64,000 bases of DNA from Oscillospiraceae bacterium (GTDB taxonomy: Bacteria; Bacillota; Clostridia; Oscillospirales; Ruminococcaceae): NCBI GenBank assembly GCA_019424695.1, contig JAHYZA010000005.1, positions 124,001-188,000 of the forward strand. Direction: 5' to 3'. Shown here one piece after another: positions 17,822-26,384 of the stretch. How positions within the stretch are numbered: position 1 is the stretch's first letter; each line of letters begins with the position of its first letter. The notes beneath the pieces are model-generated. The model did no database searches, was not told the DNA's origin, and saw only the letters and a list, made by a program, of their open reading frames with translations. Made by a program: the position numbers and the translations under genes.

Positions 17822-18787
17822 TTGGCAGAGCGTTCCATTGAATTGGACAGCATTGAACTGGCAGCCGCCATTTTCGGTAACTGCGATGAAAACATTCATC
17901 TGTTGGAAAAAGAGTTTGGCGTGACCGCCGTATGCCGCGGTTCCGAGCTTCGTTTCAGCGGTGCAGATCGTGACGTAACGGCAGCGGTCCACGCCGTTGA
18001 CGGCATGGTCACACTGATGCAGAACCACACCCCGCTGGAAGAACAGACGGTTCGTTATTGCATCAGCCTGGCCCGTGACGGGGAAGAAAAACGTTTGCGG
18101 GAACTGACGGACGATTTTGTGGCGGTTACTGCCAAGGGGCGCCCGATTCATCCCAAAACATTGGGACAGCGGGAGTATCTTGCCGCGATCCGAAAGCATG
18201 CCATCACCTTCGGCGTTGGCCCGGCCGGTACGGGTAAGACCTATCTTGCTGTAGCCATGGCGGTCAAAGCCTTCAAATCCAAAGATGTAAGCCGAATCAT
18301 CCTGACGCGCCCTGCGGTGGAAGCCGGGGAAAAACTGGGCTTCTTGCCGGGGGATCTGCAAAATAAGGTGGACCCGTATCTTCGTCCGCTGTACGACGGT
18401 CTGTTTGACCTGCTGGGGGCGGAAACCTTCCAAAAACTGTTTGAAAAGCAGATCATTGAAGTGGCACCGCTTGCCTATATGCGTGGGCGAACCTTGGACG
18501 GTGCCTTTATCATTCTTGATGAAGCGCAGAACACCACGCCCGAGCAGATGAAGATGTTCCTGACCCGTATGGGTGTTGGCAGCAAAGTGGTCGTGACGGG
18601 GGACGTTACCCAGGTCGACCTGCCGGATAAGGTGCGAAGCGGGCTGGTGGACGCATTGCAGGTGCTGCGCGATGTGGAAGGCATCGCCCAGGTGCATTTG
18701 ACGGAAAAGGACGTTGTACGTCACCGGCTGGTACAGCAGATTGTAAAAGCATACGAAAAAGCGGCCGAGCATTCGGCCAGACAATAA
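17822..18787 (+). CDS. phoH: PhoH family protein (ATPase)
   Basis: 321 residues. The P-loop GPAGTGKTYLA lies near residue 138, and Walker B IILDEAQN near 230, with TGDVTQVDLP following. A KH-like N-terminal domain fits the YbeZ/PhoH group that works with YbeY in RNA processing. The start is TTG at 17822: GGAGGG stands 8 bases before it, and the nearby ATG (17815) is in another frame. It is followed by ybeY after 21 bases, the usual partner. Confidence 0.93.
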   Translation: MAERSIELDSIELAAAIFGNCDENIHLLEKEFGVTAVCRGSELRFSGADRDVTAAVHAVDGMVTLMQNHTPLEEQTVRYCISLARDGEEKRLRELTDDFVAVTAKGRPIHPKTLGQREYLAAIRKHAITFGVGPAGTGKTYLAVAMAVKAFKSKDVSRIILTRPAVEAGEKLGFLPGDLQNKVDPYLRPLYDGLFDLLGAETFQKLFEKQIIEVAPLAYMRGRTLDGAFIILDEAQNTTPEQMKMFLTRMGVGSKVVVTGDVTQVDLPDKVRSGLVDALQVLRDVEGIAQVHLTEKDVVRHRLVQQIVKAYEKAAEHSARQ

Positions 18788-18808
18788 AAAACAGGAGGTT
18801 GATGCCCT

Positions 18809-19309
18809 ATGTCCAATAAGGTACTGATTACCAACGATCAGAATGTTGTAAAGGTTCCGTCCGGCCTGCGAATCCTTATCCGCCGCAGTTGCAATGCGGT
18901 TCTGGATTTTGAGAAATTCGAGGGTTCTGCAGAGATCAGCGTTACGTTTGTGGACAACAATCGCATCCATGAACTCAACAAACAATATCGTGACAAGGAT
19001 TCCGCCACCGATGTGCTGAGTTTTCCGATGGGCGAAAACGGTGAGTACGATATTGATGAAGATAACGGCTGCAAGATTTTGGGCGACATTGTGATTTCCA
19101 TGGAGCGCGCTATGGAGCAAGCTGAATTGTATGGCCATAGCCTGCAGCGGGAGGTCGCGTACCTTACGGTCCATTCCATGCTGCATCTGCTGGGCTATGA
19201 TCACGAAGCCAGTGGCCTGGAAGCTGTGCGCATGCGGGAAAAGGAGGAAGCGGTGCTGATCAAGTTGGGCCTGCCACGCACCGTTTCGTATACCAGCGAT
19301 GAAGTCTGA
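18809..19309 (+). CDS. ybeY: endoribonuclease YbeY (rRNA maturation)
   Basis: 166 residues. The metal motif H-x3-H-x5-H is seen as HSMLHLLGYDH near residue 130, and YRDKDSATDVLSFPM is diagnostic. It acts in 16S rRNA 3'-end maturation and ribosome quality control. AGGAGG is placed before the ATG at 18809; an ATG at 18802 is out of frame. It overlaps dgkA by 11 bases. Confidence 0.95.
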   Translation: MSNKVLITNDQNVVKVPSGLRILIRRSCNAVLDFEKFEGSAEISVTFVDNNRIHELNKQYRDKDSATDVLSFPMGENGEYDIDEDNGCKILGDIVISMERAMEQAELYGHSLQREVAYLTVHSMLHLLGYDHEASGLEAVRMREKEEAVLIKLGLPRTVSYTSDEV

Positions 19310-19796
19310 GATCCGTCGCTTTGGCCGAGGGTTTGTCTATGCCTGGAATGGGATCCGGGCTGCCGTTCAGGAGGAGCGCAATTTTCGTTTTCACCTTTGT
19401 GCCGCCTGTTACGTGGCGGTGGCCTGTGTCCTGGCACGGCTTTCCGCGGTGGAATGGGCTTTGATCGCTTTGTGCATTGCTGGCGTTTTGGGCATGGAGT
19501 TGATGAATTCGGCTGTTGAACGCGCCGTGGACAAGCCGGACACCACCCACTGGTGGAGCGCCGGCGCCGCCAAAGATATGGCCGCCGGCGCCGTGCTTGT
19601 TGTGGCATTGGGCACACTGGTGGTTGGCTGCTGCCTTTTGGGACCACGTATTGTTACAATTCGGGATAGCTTACTGCAGACACCTCTGACCGGGGTGTTG
19701 TGTTTGCTGGCGCTGATTCCTGCTTATCTTTTTATATTCCGTTATCATTCCTCAACACAGAAAGGCGAAACTACGAATGGCAAAACCGATTCCTGA
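19299..19796 (+). CDS. dgkA: diacylglycerol/undecaprenol kinase
   Basis: 165 residues, three membrane segments. EERNFRFHL near residue 25 and ELMNSAVERAVD near residue 70 are the DgkA active-site strings. In Gram-positive bacteria the enzyme phosphorylates undecaprenol, feeding cell-wall lipid carrier. A fourth hydrophobic stretch at 125-150 makes it longer than the usual 125 or so residues. It overlaps ybeY at the front and era at the back (20 bases). Confidence 0.92.
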   Translation: MKSEIRRFGRGFVYAWNGIRAAVQEERNFRFHLCAACYVAVACVLARLSAVEWALIALCIAGVLGMELMNSAVERAVDKPDTTHWWSAGAAKDMAAGAVLVVALGTLVVGCCLLGPRIVTIRDSLLQTPLTGVLCLLALIPAYLFIFRYHSSTQKGETTNGKTDS

Positions 19797-20688
19797 AATG
19801 CCCAGCAGCGTATTTGTGGCTTTGGTGGGACGCCCCAACGTCGGCAAATCCAGTCTGACCAATTACCTGGTCGGAGAAAAAGTGGCGATTGTAACCAAAA
19901 AACCGCAGACTACGCGGAGCCGGATCACCGGCGTCATTACCAAGGGGCCTGTGCAGTACGTTCTGATGGATACCCCCGGTATTCATCAGGCGCGCAACAA
20001 GCTGGATGCCCGTATGACACAGACCGCTGCGGCCAGTCTCAAAGATGTGGATGTCACGATGATGCTGTTTGAACCCATGGGCGAGTTGACCGAATCGGAG
20101 TTGAAGATGATCCATGCCTTGCAGAAAGGCGGCCCCGCAATCGCCGTGATCAATAAGGTGGACTTGCTGGACAGCTTTGATGCGCTGGAACAGCGTAAAC
20201 GTCAGATCTCCGATTTCGGGTGCTTTGACGCGGTTGTCACAATTTCTGCCAAGGATGGCACCGGTTGTGATGAACTCTTTGCTTTGCTCAAGCCCTATGG
20301 CAATGAAGGTCCGCATTATTTTGACGATGACGCCTTTACCGATATGCCGGAAAAAGAGCTGGTGGCCGAACTGGTGCGTGAAAAGGCACTTCTGTTCATG
20401 CGGGATGAAATTCCTCATGGCATTGCCGTGGTTGTGGAGCGTTTCAAAGAGCGCCCAGACAAAGATCTGATCGACATTGATGTGGATATTTACTGCGAGC
20501 GAAAGAGTCACAAGGGCATGATCATCGGCAAAGGCGGGCAGATGCTGAAAAAGATTGCTTCGGCCGCCCGTATGGATATAGAAGAACTGCTTGGCGTCAA
20601 GGTCAATCTACAGTGCTGGGTCAAGGTGCGGGAAGATTGGCGTGACAATGAACAGCTGCTCAATTCTCTCGGCTTCGCCAAACCCTGA
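19777..20688 (+). CDS. era: GTPase Era
   Basis: 303 residues. G1 GRPNVGKSS near residue 18, G2 KPQTTRSRI, G3 DTPGIHQ, G4 NKVD near 128, and a C-terminal KH domain with GMIIGKGGQMLKKI. Era binds 16S rRNA and 30S subunits during assembly. Gene order dgkA-era-yqzL-recO is the one found in Bacillus, without the cdd gene often placed before era. Confidence 0.97.
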   Translation: MAKPIPEMPSSVFVALVGRPNVGKSSLTNYLVGEKVAIVTKKPQTTRSRITGVITKGPVQYVLMDTPGIHQARNKLDARMTQTAAASLKDVDVTMMLFEPMGELTESELKMIHALQKGGPAIAVINKVDLLDSFDALEQRKRQISDFGCFDAVVTISAKDGTGCDELFALLKPYGNEGPHYFDDDAFTDMPEKELVAELVREKALLFMRDEIPHGIAVVVERFKERPDKDLIDIDVDIYCERKSHKGMIIGKGGQMLKKIASAARMDIEELLGVKVNLQCWVKVREDWRDNEQLLNSLGFAKP

Positions 20689-20716
20689 CCCGCTTCGCGG
20701 TGCCCCCGTTGGACAA

Positions 20717-20758
20717 CTTTTCCGCTGATGCTGTGGTATGATGACCGCAGCGGAAAGG
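20717..20758 (+). promoter_or_regulatory. hairpin before yqzL reaching its ribosome binding site
   Basis: Arms 20717-20727 and 20748-20758 pair (nine perfect pairs, one wobble, one more GC). The right arm runs into the A/G stretch serving as yqzL ribosome binding site. The loop carries TGGTATGAT, which could be an extended -10 promoter, in which case the hairpin would not form in that transcript. There is no T run, so it is not a terminator. Confidence 0.4.
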
Positions 20759-20770
20759 GGGGCGGCCTTC

Positions 20771-20956
20771 ATGGCATGTTCAACAGGGGATTGGGCCCGT
20801 TTTTTACAGACAGGCAGCATTTATGACTACCTGAACTATAAGGCGCAGCAGTGTGTGCTGCGGGAGGATAACCATGCAGATCGCAACGACGGGCCTGGTA
20901 TTGCGTCAGGTCAAAGTGGGGGAGGCGGATCAGATCCTGACCCTGCTGACTCCTGA
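20771..20956 (+). CDS. yqzL: YqzL-like small protein
   Basis: 61 residues. The N-terminal part (DWARFLQTGSIYDYLNYK) follows the YqzL-like pattern of a Trp, a TG and a YL-YK end, and the position between era and recO is exactly that of yqzL in Bacillus. A/G-rich ribosome binding site before ATG 20771. The last 28 residues are Gly/Asp/Ser-rich and lie in a frame overlapping recO by 83 bases, so they are probably unselected read-through. The function of YqzL is unknown. Confidence 0.65.
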   Translation: MACSTGDWARFLQTGSIYDYLNYKAQQCVLREDNHADRNDGPGIASGQSGGGGSDPDPADS

Positions 20957-21617
20957 TCTGGGGGTTATCTCCGCTTCAGCCAAGGGCAGCCTGCGTCTAA
21001 AAAACAAGCTGTTCAGTGCCTCGGGATTGTTCTGTTATTCTGAATTCAGCCTGACCAGCGGCCGCAGCCATTATTTTGTGGAATCTGCTCAGGTCAAAAA
21101 AGTGTTCCATGGCATTTCAGAAAGTGTTGAGGGCATGAGTCTGGCAACCTATATGGCGGAAATCGTCTTGTCGCTGTCTCCGGCGCCGCCGGAAGCGGAT
21201 GCACAGTTGCGCCTGCTTCTGAACAGCTTGTATATGATCGGGCAAAAAAAGATGCCGCTGCGGCAACTGAAAACCATCTATGAATTGCGTGCCATGAGCA
21301 TGGCCGGGTATCAGCCCAACTTGCTGGCCTGTTCAGAGTGCGGACGGTATGACGGCGGAGAGTTTTACTTTGATCCTGTCGAAGGGAATCTGCTGTGTGC
21401 CGAATGTGCCGACAAAGCGCGCCATATTCCGAATCTGGATACCGGTGCCCTGTATGCACTGCGGCATATCTGTTTGGCCGAGGACCGAAAGCTGTTTTCG
21501 TTTACACTGGCTCCGGCCAGTCTGAAACATTTATCACGCGTCAGTGAGCAATATGTGCTGGCGCACTTGGAGCACGGGCTGAAAAGCCTTGATTTCTTAA
21601 AGACTGTACTCGAATAA
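20874..21617 (+). CDS. recO: DNA repair protein RecO
   Basis: 247 residues. The N-terminal OB fold (TGLVLRQVKVGEADQILTLLTPDLG) is followed by a helical part with a zinc site (CSECGRY ... CAEC, residues about 153-180). RecO helps load RecA on SSB-coated single strands in the RecFOR pathway. I start at ATG 20874, with GGAGG 6 bases upstream, rather than the earlier in-frame TTG-type start. It overlaps the yqzL frame. Confidence 0.93.
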   Translation: MQIATTGLVLRQVKVGEADQILTLLTPDLGVISASAKGSLRLKNKLFSASGLFCYSEFSLTSGRSHYFVESAQVKKVFHGISESVEGMSLATYMAEIVLSLSPAPPEADAQLRLLLNSLYMIGQKKMPLRQLKTIYELRAMSMAGYQPNLLACSECGRYDGGEFYFDPVEGNLLCAECADKARHIPNLDTGALYALRHICLAEDRKLFSFTLAPASLKHLSRVSEQYVLAHLEHGLKSLDFLKTVLE

Positions 21618-21635
21618 GGAGAAGCACTACCCTGT

Positions 21636-24008
21636 ATGGATACCGCTTATAAAACCACCCTGGAATTAGATAAAATCATTGCCCGCGCTGTACAGCTTTG
21701 TGCCTGCCGAGAAACGAAGGAAATGATGCAGGCGCTGGAGCCCTGTACAACGCCGGAGGATGAGCGCTATGCGCTGGCGCAAACCAACGCCATCAACACC
21801 CTTCTGATTCAAAATGGAAGCCCCCGATTCGGCAGTGTGTCGGAGGCCCGCCGTATCACAGCCCATGCACAAAAGGGCGGCATTCTTTCTATGGGAGAAT
21901 TGTTGGAAATTGCCGCAACGCTGCGCAACTTTGCAGGACTTTCCCAGTGGTATGGGCTGAGCGATCATGAAATGCTGCCGACGGATGATCTGTTCTATGC
22001 GTTGGCACCACAGCCGGTTCTGGAAAAGCAGATCAGCGAAAGCATCCTTTCACCGGAAGAGATGGCAGACACGGCCAGCGTTACACTCCACGATCTGCGT
22101 CGCAAGATTCGCCAGACAGAAGATTCGATCCGGACTAAACTGGACAATATCATCAAGAATTCCACCACCAACAAGTTCTTGCAGGACGCGGTGGTATCGC
22201 TTCGCAACGGGCGCTACGTGGTGCCTGTTCGGGCCGAATATCGCGGTGAGGTAGGCGGCGTGATTCATGACGTTTCCTCTACGGGTGCTACGATTTTCGT
22301 GGAGCCGACCGCTGTTGTGGAAGCCAATGCGCGCATCATGCAGCTTCGTGCCCAGGAGCAGGAGGAGATCACCCGGATTCTGTCGGCCTTTTCGGCGCAG
22401 GTTGGTTCGCTGGAACCGCAATTTTCTTATAGCTATGAGGCCATGTTGCAGATCGATCTGCTGCTGGCCAAGGCGCGCTTGGCCGCGGAACAGAACGCGT
22501 TCATGCCGTCTGTAAGCGATACAGTACGCTTTCGCCTCAACCGGGCGCGGCATCCGCTGATTGATAAAAAGAAAGTGGTGCCCGTTGATATCGCACTGGG
22601 TGAAGAGTATGACACCCTTGTCATTACTGGCCCGAATACGGGCGGCAAAACGGTCTCCATCAAAACCGCCGGCCTGCTCAACGCTATGGCACAGTACGGG
22701 TTCCTGATTCCCGCTCACGAAAGCAGCGTCGTCTGCAATTTCCGTGAATATCTGGTGGATATTGGCGACGAACAGAGTATCGAGCAGAGCCTTTCAACGT
22801 TTTCCGGACACATGAAGCGTATCAGCGGTATTCTGCAGCGCGCCGGTCACGGTACTTTGACCCTGATCGACGAGTTGGGGGCCGGGACTGACCCTGCCGA
22901 AGGCGCCGCGCTGGCGGTCAGCATTCTGGAACAGCTGCGCCGGCAGGGAAGCCTGCTCATGGCAACGACCCATTATGCGGAACTGAAAGTCTATGCCCTG
23001 GAAACGCCGGGGGTGGTCAATGCCAGCTGTGAATTCAATGTGGAGACGCTGATGCCCACCTACAAGCTCAGTGTGGGCGTGCCGGGTAAATCCAATGCCT
23101 TCCTGATCAGTGCTAAGCTGGGCATTCCCCAGGAAATCATCGACGCTGCGCGGAACCACATGTCTAACGACGACAAGCGCCTGGACAGCGTGCTGGCTCA
23201 GCTGGATGATTTGAAGCTGCAGCTGAAAAATGCCCAGGATGAAGCAGAAAAAGCCCGGTATGAGGCGGAGCATGCCCTGGAAAGCGCAGAGCAAAAGAGG
23301 GACGAACTGATCGAAAAGGGCAAGCGGGAACTGGAGGATGCCCGACGCCAGGCGCACGAGCTGATGCAGCAGGTGCAAAACGATGCTTATGCCCTGACAG
23401 ACGAGCTGCGTCGCATCCAGAAAGACGAAAAGGCCAGCGCGGCTCAGCGAGCTGTCCGGGCGCGAGAGATCGCGCGTAAAGATACGGAGACTTTGCTCAA
23501 GCGCACGGATGCCAAGCCGGTCAAAAAGGAATTTGTTCCGCTCAAAGAGGTTCAGATCGGTCAGGAAGTGGTCATTGCCGAACTCAATCAACCGGCTACG
23601 GTCACCGCTCGCCCCGATCGCGACGGTATGGTGGAAGTCCGGGCCGGTATCATGAAAACCAAGGTGCCTTTGAGTGGTTTGCGTGCGCCGGACAAGATGG
23701 AAAAACGGCCGCAGCGTGAACCGCGCCGTTCCAGCACGCGGGTGCAGCTGGACAAAAACCGTAAAACCAGCATGGAGCTGAATCTGCTGGGCTATACGGT
23801 GGAGGAAGCGTTGGCAGAAGTCGACAAATTCCTGGATAGCGGGATGCTGCGCGGCCAGCAGACACTGTATATCATTCACGGCAATGGTACCGGGGCGCTG
23901 CGCAGCGCCATCCAGAAACATCTGCGCACCCATAAAGCGGTCAAGAGTTTCCGCCTGGGCCGTTATGGGGAAGGCGAAAGCGGCGTGACCGTTGTGGAAC
24001 TGAAATAA
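21636..24008 (+). CDS. mutS2: endonuclease MutS2
   Basis: 790 residues. MutS-type ATPase with GPNTGGKTVSIKT near residue 333 and the LIDELGAGTDP Walker B. A long charged coiled coil spans about 515-620. A C-terminal Smr domain (ELNLLGYTVEEA ... IIHGNGTGAL) covers the last 80 residues. MutS2 acts on recombination intermediates and, in Bacillus, splits collided ribosomes. The AGGAG site stands 14 bases before the ATG, an unusually long gap; I see no better start. Confidence 0.96.
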   Translation: MDTAYKTTLELDKIIARAVQLCACRETKEMMQALEPCTTPEDERYALAQTNAINTLLIQNGSPRFGSVSEARRITAHAQKGGILSMGELLEIAATLRNFAGLSQWYGLSDHEMLPTDDLFYALAPQPVLEKQISESILSPEEMADTASVTLHDLRRKIRQTEDSIRTKLDNIIKNSTTNKFLQDAVVSLRNGRYVVPVRAEYRGEVGGVIHDVSSTGATIFVEPTAVVEANARIMQLRAQEQEEITRILSAFSAQVGSLEPQFSYSYEAMLQIDLLLAKARLAAEQNAFMPSVSDTVRFRLNRARHPLIDKKKVVPVDIALGEEYDTLVITGPNTGGKTVSIKTAGLLNAMAQYGFLIPAHESSVVCNFREYLVDIGDEQSIEQSLSTFSGHMKRISGILQRAGHGTLTLIDELGAGTDPAEGAALAVSILEQLRRQGSLLMATTHYAELKVYALETPGVVNASCEFNVETLMPTYKLSVGVPGKSNAFLISAKLGIPQEIIDAARNHMSNDDKRLDSVLAQLDDLKLQLKNAQDEAEKARYEAEHALESAEQKRDELIEKGKRELEDARRQAHELMQQVQNDAYALTDELRRIQKDEKASAAQRAVRAREIARKDTETLLKRTDAKPVKKEFVPLKEVQIGQEVVIAELNQPATVTARPDRDGMVEVRAGIMKTKVPLSGLRAPDKMEKRPQREPRRSSTRVQLDKNRKTSMELNLLGYTVEEALAEVDKFLDSGMLRGQQTLYIIHGNGTGALRSAIQKHLRTHKAVKSFRLGRYGEGESGVTVVELK

Positions 24009-24017
24009 TGCTATAAC

Positions 24018-24055
24018 AAAAACGACCTGTCTCATGCGGGACAGGTCGCTTTTTT
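24018..24055 (+). terminator. intrinsic terminator after mutS2
   Basis: Nine-bp stem (24023-24031 with 24040-24048), 8-base loop, then CTTTTTT. Confidence 0.85.
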
Positions 24056-24080
24056 GTGCCTTTCACCGTTTGCGCATTTT

Positions 24081-24129
24081 CTTCCCACCACACCCATACA
24101 CTGGTAGCAAAGTCTGCTGTGGTGGGAGG
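24081..24129 (+). promoter_or_regulatory. hairpin covering the spoIIGA ribosome binding site
   Basis: Bases 24081-24092 can pair with 24118-24129 over 12 positions (one G-T). The right arm contains GGGAGG (24124-24129), the ribosome binding site of the TTG-started spoIIGA. No T run follows. If the transcript starts upstream of 24081, translation would be blocked until the hairpin opens. I found no convincing promoter in the 25 bases between the mutS2 terminator and this arm, so the true transcript start is unknown. Confidence 0.5.
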
Positions 24130-24136
24130 TACGCCT

Positions 24137-25006
24137 TTGAAAACTGTGATCTACCTGGACGTGCTGCTGCTCGTCAATTTTCTGTCGGCGTACTTTTTGC
24201 TGCTGGCGGCGGGACTGCTCAGCGGGCAGCGCGCCAGATTCGTGCGGATGCTTCTTGGCAGTGGAGCGGCAGCACTTTCCGCACTGATCCTGTTTGCCCC
24301 CGAGCAGTCTTATCCGGTTCAGCTTGCGTATAAGGCGGGGACCGCTCTGATCATTACGGCCATCACTTTTGGATGGCAAAACAAACGTCGCTTGCTCACC
24401 GCGACCTGCTGGTACGCGGCACTGAACATCGCCCTAGCCGGCCTTGCCTTGCTTGTGATCCTGCAAACCGGAACGCAGATGCTGCAAACGGGGAATCTCG
24501 TCGTATATCTTCGGGTGTCTCCGCTGCTGCTGGTGGTTCTCTCCGGCATTTGCTGCCTGGCCGTGGAGGGCGGGGCACGTCTTTTGACAAAGCGCAAACC
24601 ATCGCTGCAAACGGTCGGATTGGAACTGGAATTGGGAGAATTGACCGTACATCTTCGTGCGGCACTGGATACCGGCTGCCATCTCACCGATCCCATTACC
24701 TGCCTGCCGGTTTTGGTCGTCAGCTTTCCGGATGCCAAGGATCGACTGCCTTCAGCAGTGCGGGAATATCTGAATGCGTGGTTTGCAGGTCTGGCGCCGG
24801 GAGAGCCGCCTCCCGGAACAAAGTTGCGCCTGATTCCCTGTAATACGGCAGCTGCCCGCAGTTTGTTACCGGGATTCGCTGTGAACAATATCGGGTTGAT
24901 CACGCCAAACGGTATTTTGGGGCTGGGACGAAGTGCCATTGCTTTTGCACCGCAATCCTTCGGCAGCGCTTGTTATGAGGCGCTATATGGAAACGATTTT
25001 TTATAA
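24137..25006 (+). CDS. spoIIGA: sigma-E processing peptidase SpoIIGA
   Basis: 289 residues. About five membrane helices in the first 145 residues are followed by an aspartic-protease-like domain with AALDTGCHLTDP (Asp178) and NIGLITPNGILGLG. SpoIIGA cleaves the pro-peptide from pro-sigma-E in the mother cell after signalling from the forespore. The start is TTG at 24137, 7 bases after GGGAGGT. It is followed after 13 bases by sigE, the usual order. Confidence 0.88.
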   Translation: MKTVIYLDVLLLVNFLSAYFLLLAAGLLSGQRARFVRMLLGSGAAALSALILFAPEQSYPVQLAYKAGTALIITAITFGWQNKRRLLTATCWYAALNIALAGLALLVILQTGTQMLQTGNLVVYLRVSPLLLVVLSGICCLAVEGGARLLTKRKPSLQTVGLELELGELTVHLRAALDTGCHLTDPITCLPVLVVSFPDAKDRLPSAVREYLNAWFAGLAPGEPPPGTKLRLIPCNTAAARSLLPGFAVNNIGLITPNGILGLGRSAIAFAPQSFGSACYEALYGNDFL

Positions 25007-25019
25007 GCAAGGGGGAAAA

Positions 25020-25736
25020 ATGATGCAGACGATTGAGCTGGTAAACAGGACTTTGCATGCGCTGTGGCTTCGGTTGGTCTCGCCGCAGGAACTTCATTAC
25101 ATCAATGGTGCGGACACACTGCCGCCGCCGTTGGATGCGCAGCAGGAGCAACAGGCTCTGGCGGAACTGGCCGCTGGAAAAAGCGCAGCGCGGGATCTTT
25201 TGATCACACATAATCTGCGCCTGGTTGTGTACATTGCCAAAAAATTCGAGACCCCGTCCGCCGGCATCGAGGATATGATCTCCATCGGTACGATCGGACT
25301 GATCAAGGCAGTGAACACCTTTGAGCCATCCAAGAACATCAAGCTGGCCACCTACGCCAGCCGCTGTATTGAGAATGAGATATTGATGTATCTGCGAAAG
25401 AGTTCCAACCGTCGGCAGGATGCCAGCATTGACGAACCGCTCAACACCGACAACGACGGCAACGAGCTGCTCTTGATGGACGTCCTGACAAGCGACCAGC
25501 CTCAGGTGGGGGAGGAACTGGAGCGCAGCGCCGAGCGAGCGGCGTTGCGGTTGGCGGTGGGACGCCTGGCGCCCCGGGAACGCCGTATTATGGAACTGCG
25601 CTTTGGACTCAATCACGAAAAAGAGCATACACAAAAAGAGGTGGCAGATACGCTGGGCATCTCTCAGAGCTATATTTCCCGGCTCGAAAAGCGGATCATC
25701 AAGCGTCTGCGGCGGGAACTGGAAACAGTAGGTTAA
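25020..25736 (+). CDS. sigE: RNA polymerase sporulation sigma factor SigE
   Basis: 238 residues of a sigma-70 factor. A pro-sequence of about 30 residues ends before LPPPLDAQQEQ, the usual SigE junction. Region 2 (NLRLVVYIAKKFE ... DMISIGTIGLIKAVNTFEPSKNIKLATYASRCIENEI) and region 4 (GISQSYISRLEKRIIKRLR) are complete. SigE drives early mother-cell genes. GGGGGA stands 5 bases before ATG 25020; a second ATG follows directly. Its stop overlaps that of the opposite-strand gene by 2 bases. Confidence 0.95.
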   Translation: MMQTIELVNRTLHALWLRLVSPQELHYINGADTLPPPLDAQQEQQALAELAAGKSAARDLLITHNLRLVVYIAKKFETPSAGIEDMISIGTIGLIKAVNTFEPSKNIKLATYASRCIENEILMYLRKSSNRRQDASIDEPLNTDNDGNELLLMDVLTSDQPQVGEELERSAERAALRLAVGRLAPRERRIMELRFGLNHEKEHTQKEVADTLGISQSYISRLEKRIIKRLRRELETVG

Positions 25737-26251
25737 GAATTTTCCGCCCGGGTATTGTTCACAAAGTAATAGGCCAGACCATTCATCATATTCATTTCCG
25801 GTTCTTCCGAGTAGATCAGATACTCGAAATCACCGCGTGTCCAGTATACCGCAGCACGCCGTCCGGCTTTCTGGCTTTGGGTAACGGTAACGCCGGCGAT
25901 GTCGTACTGCTCCACACTTTCAAATGCGTCTGCGTAGTAGTTGTCGGGAAAGCGCATCTTCCCTCGTTTGGCAATGAACAGGGTCATATAGCGCCCCGGA
26001 ACGATGCTGTAATCCAATGCGGCGATACTTTCGTCAATCAGCCACAGCCGCTGCAGGATGACCAGTTCATTGTCGGGATAGGACGTCAGCAAAAAGCCGG
26101 CCGATGTGGAGTAATTGGGCGTCAGATACTGGGTGCGGGTTTCGCGCCCGGTCGCTTTTACGTCGGTGTGCAGCACGATCATCAGTACCAGTGCCACCGA
26201 AACAGCAGCCAGAAGTATCAATACGATCACAAACCAAATGGATTCTACCAT
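25733..26251 (-). CDS. membrane-anchored protein, DUF4367-like outer domain
   Basis: 172 residues. One N-terminal helix (IWFVIVLILLAAVSVALVLMIVL, residues 4-26) and an outside domain of about 140 residues. The pattern of strands around YWTRGDFEYLIYSEEPEMNMMNGLAYYF recalls DUF4367 domains, which are found on spore and anti-sigma-like proteins; this is a weak match. GGAGGG precedes ATG 26251. It lies in reverse orientation between sigE and sigG. Confidence 0.55.
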   Translation of the reverse strand: MVESIWFVIVLILLAAVSVALVLMIVLHTDVKATGRETRTQYLTPNYSTSAGFLLTSYPDNELVILQRLWLIDESIAALDYSIVPGRYMTLFIAKRGKMRFPDNYYADAFESVEQYDIAGVTVTQSQKAGRRAAVYWTRGDFEYLIYSEEPEMNMMNGLAYYFVNNTRAENS

Positions 26252-26384
26252 AGGGCGACCCTCCTTTGTGATCATGCTATGCTGTGCCAGCTTTTGGCGT
26301 GCGGAAGATTTTACCAAGGGGAGGGCTGTTTGCCGTCCGGCAAGCCTGACTATACTCCTCATCGACGGGAAGGAGGATGGTCAA

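Noticed and set aside
17702..19204. 500-codon minus-strand frame opposite phoH-ybeY
   Set aside because: Overlaps two certain genes; no recognisable protein features.
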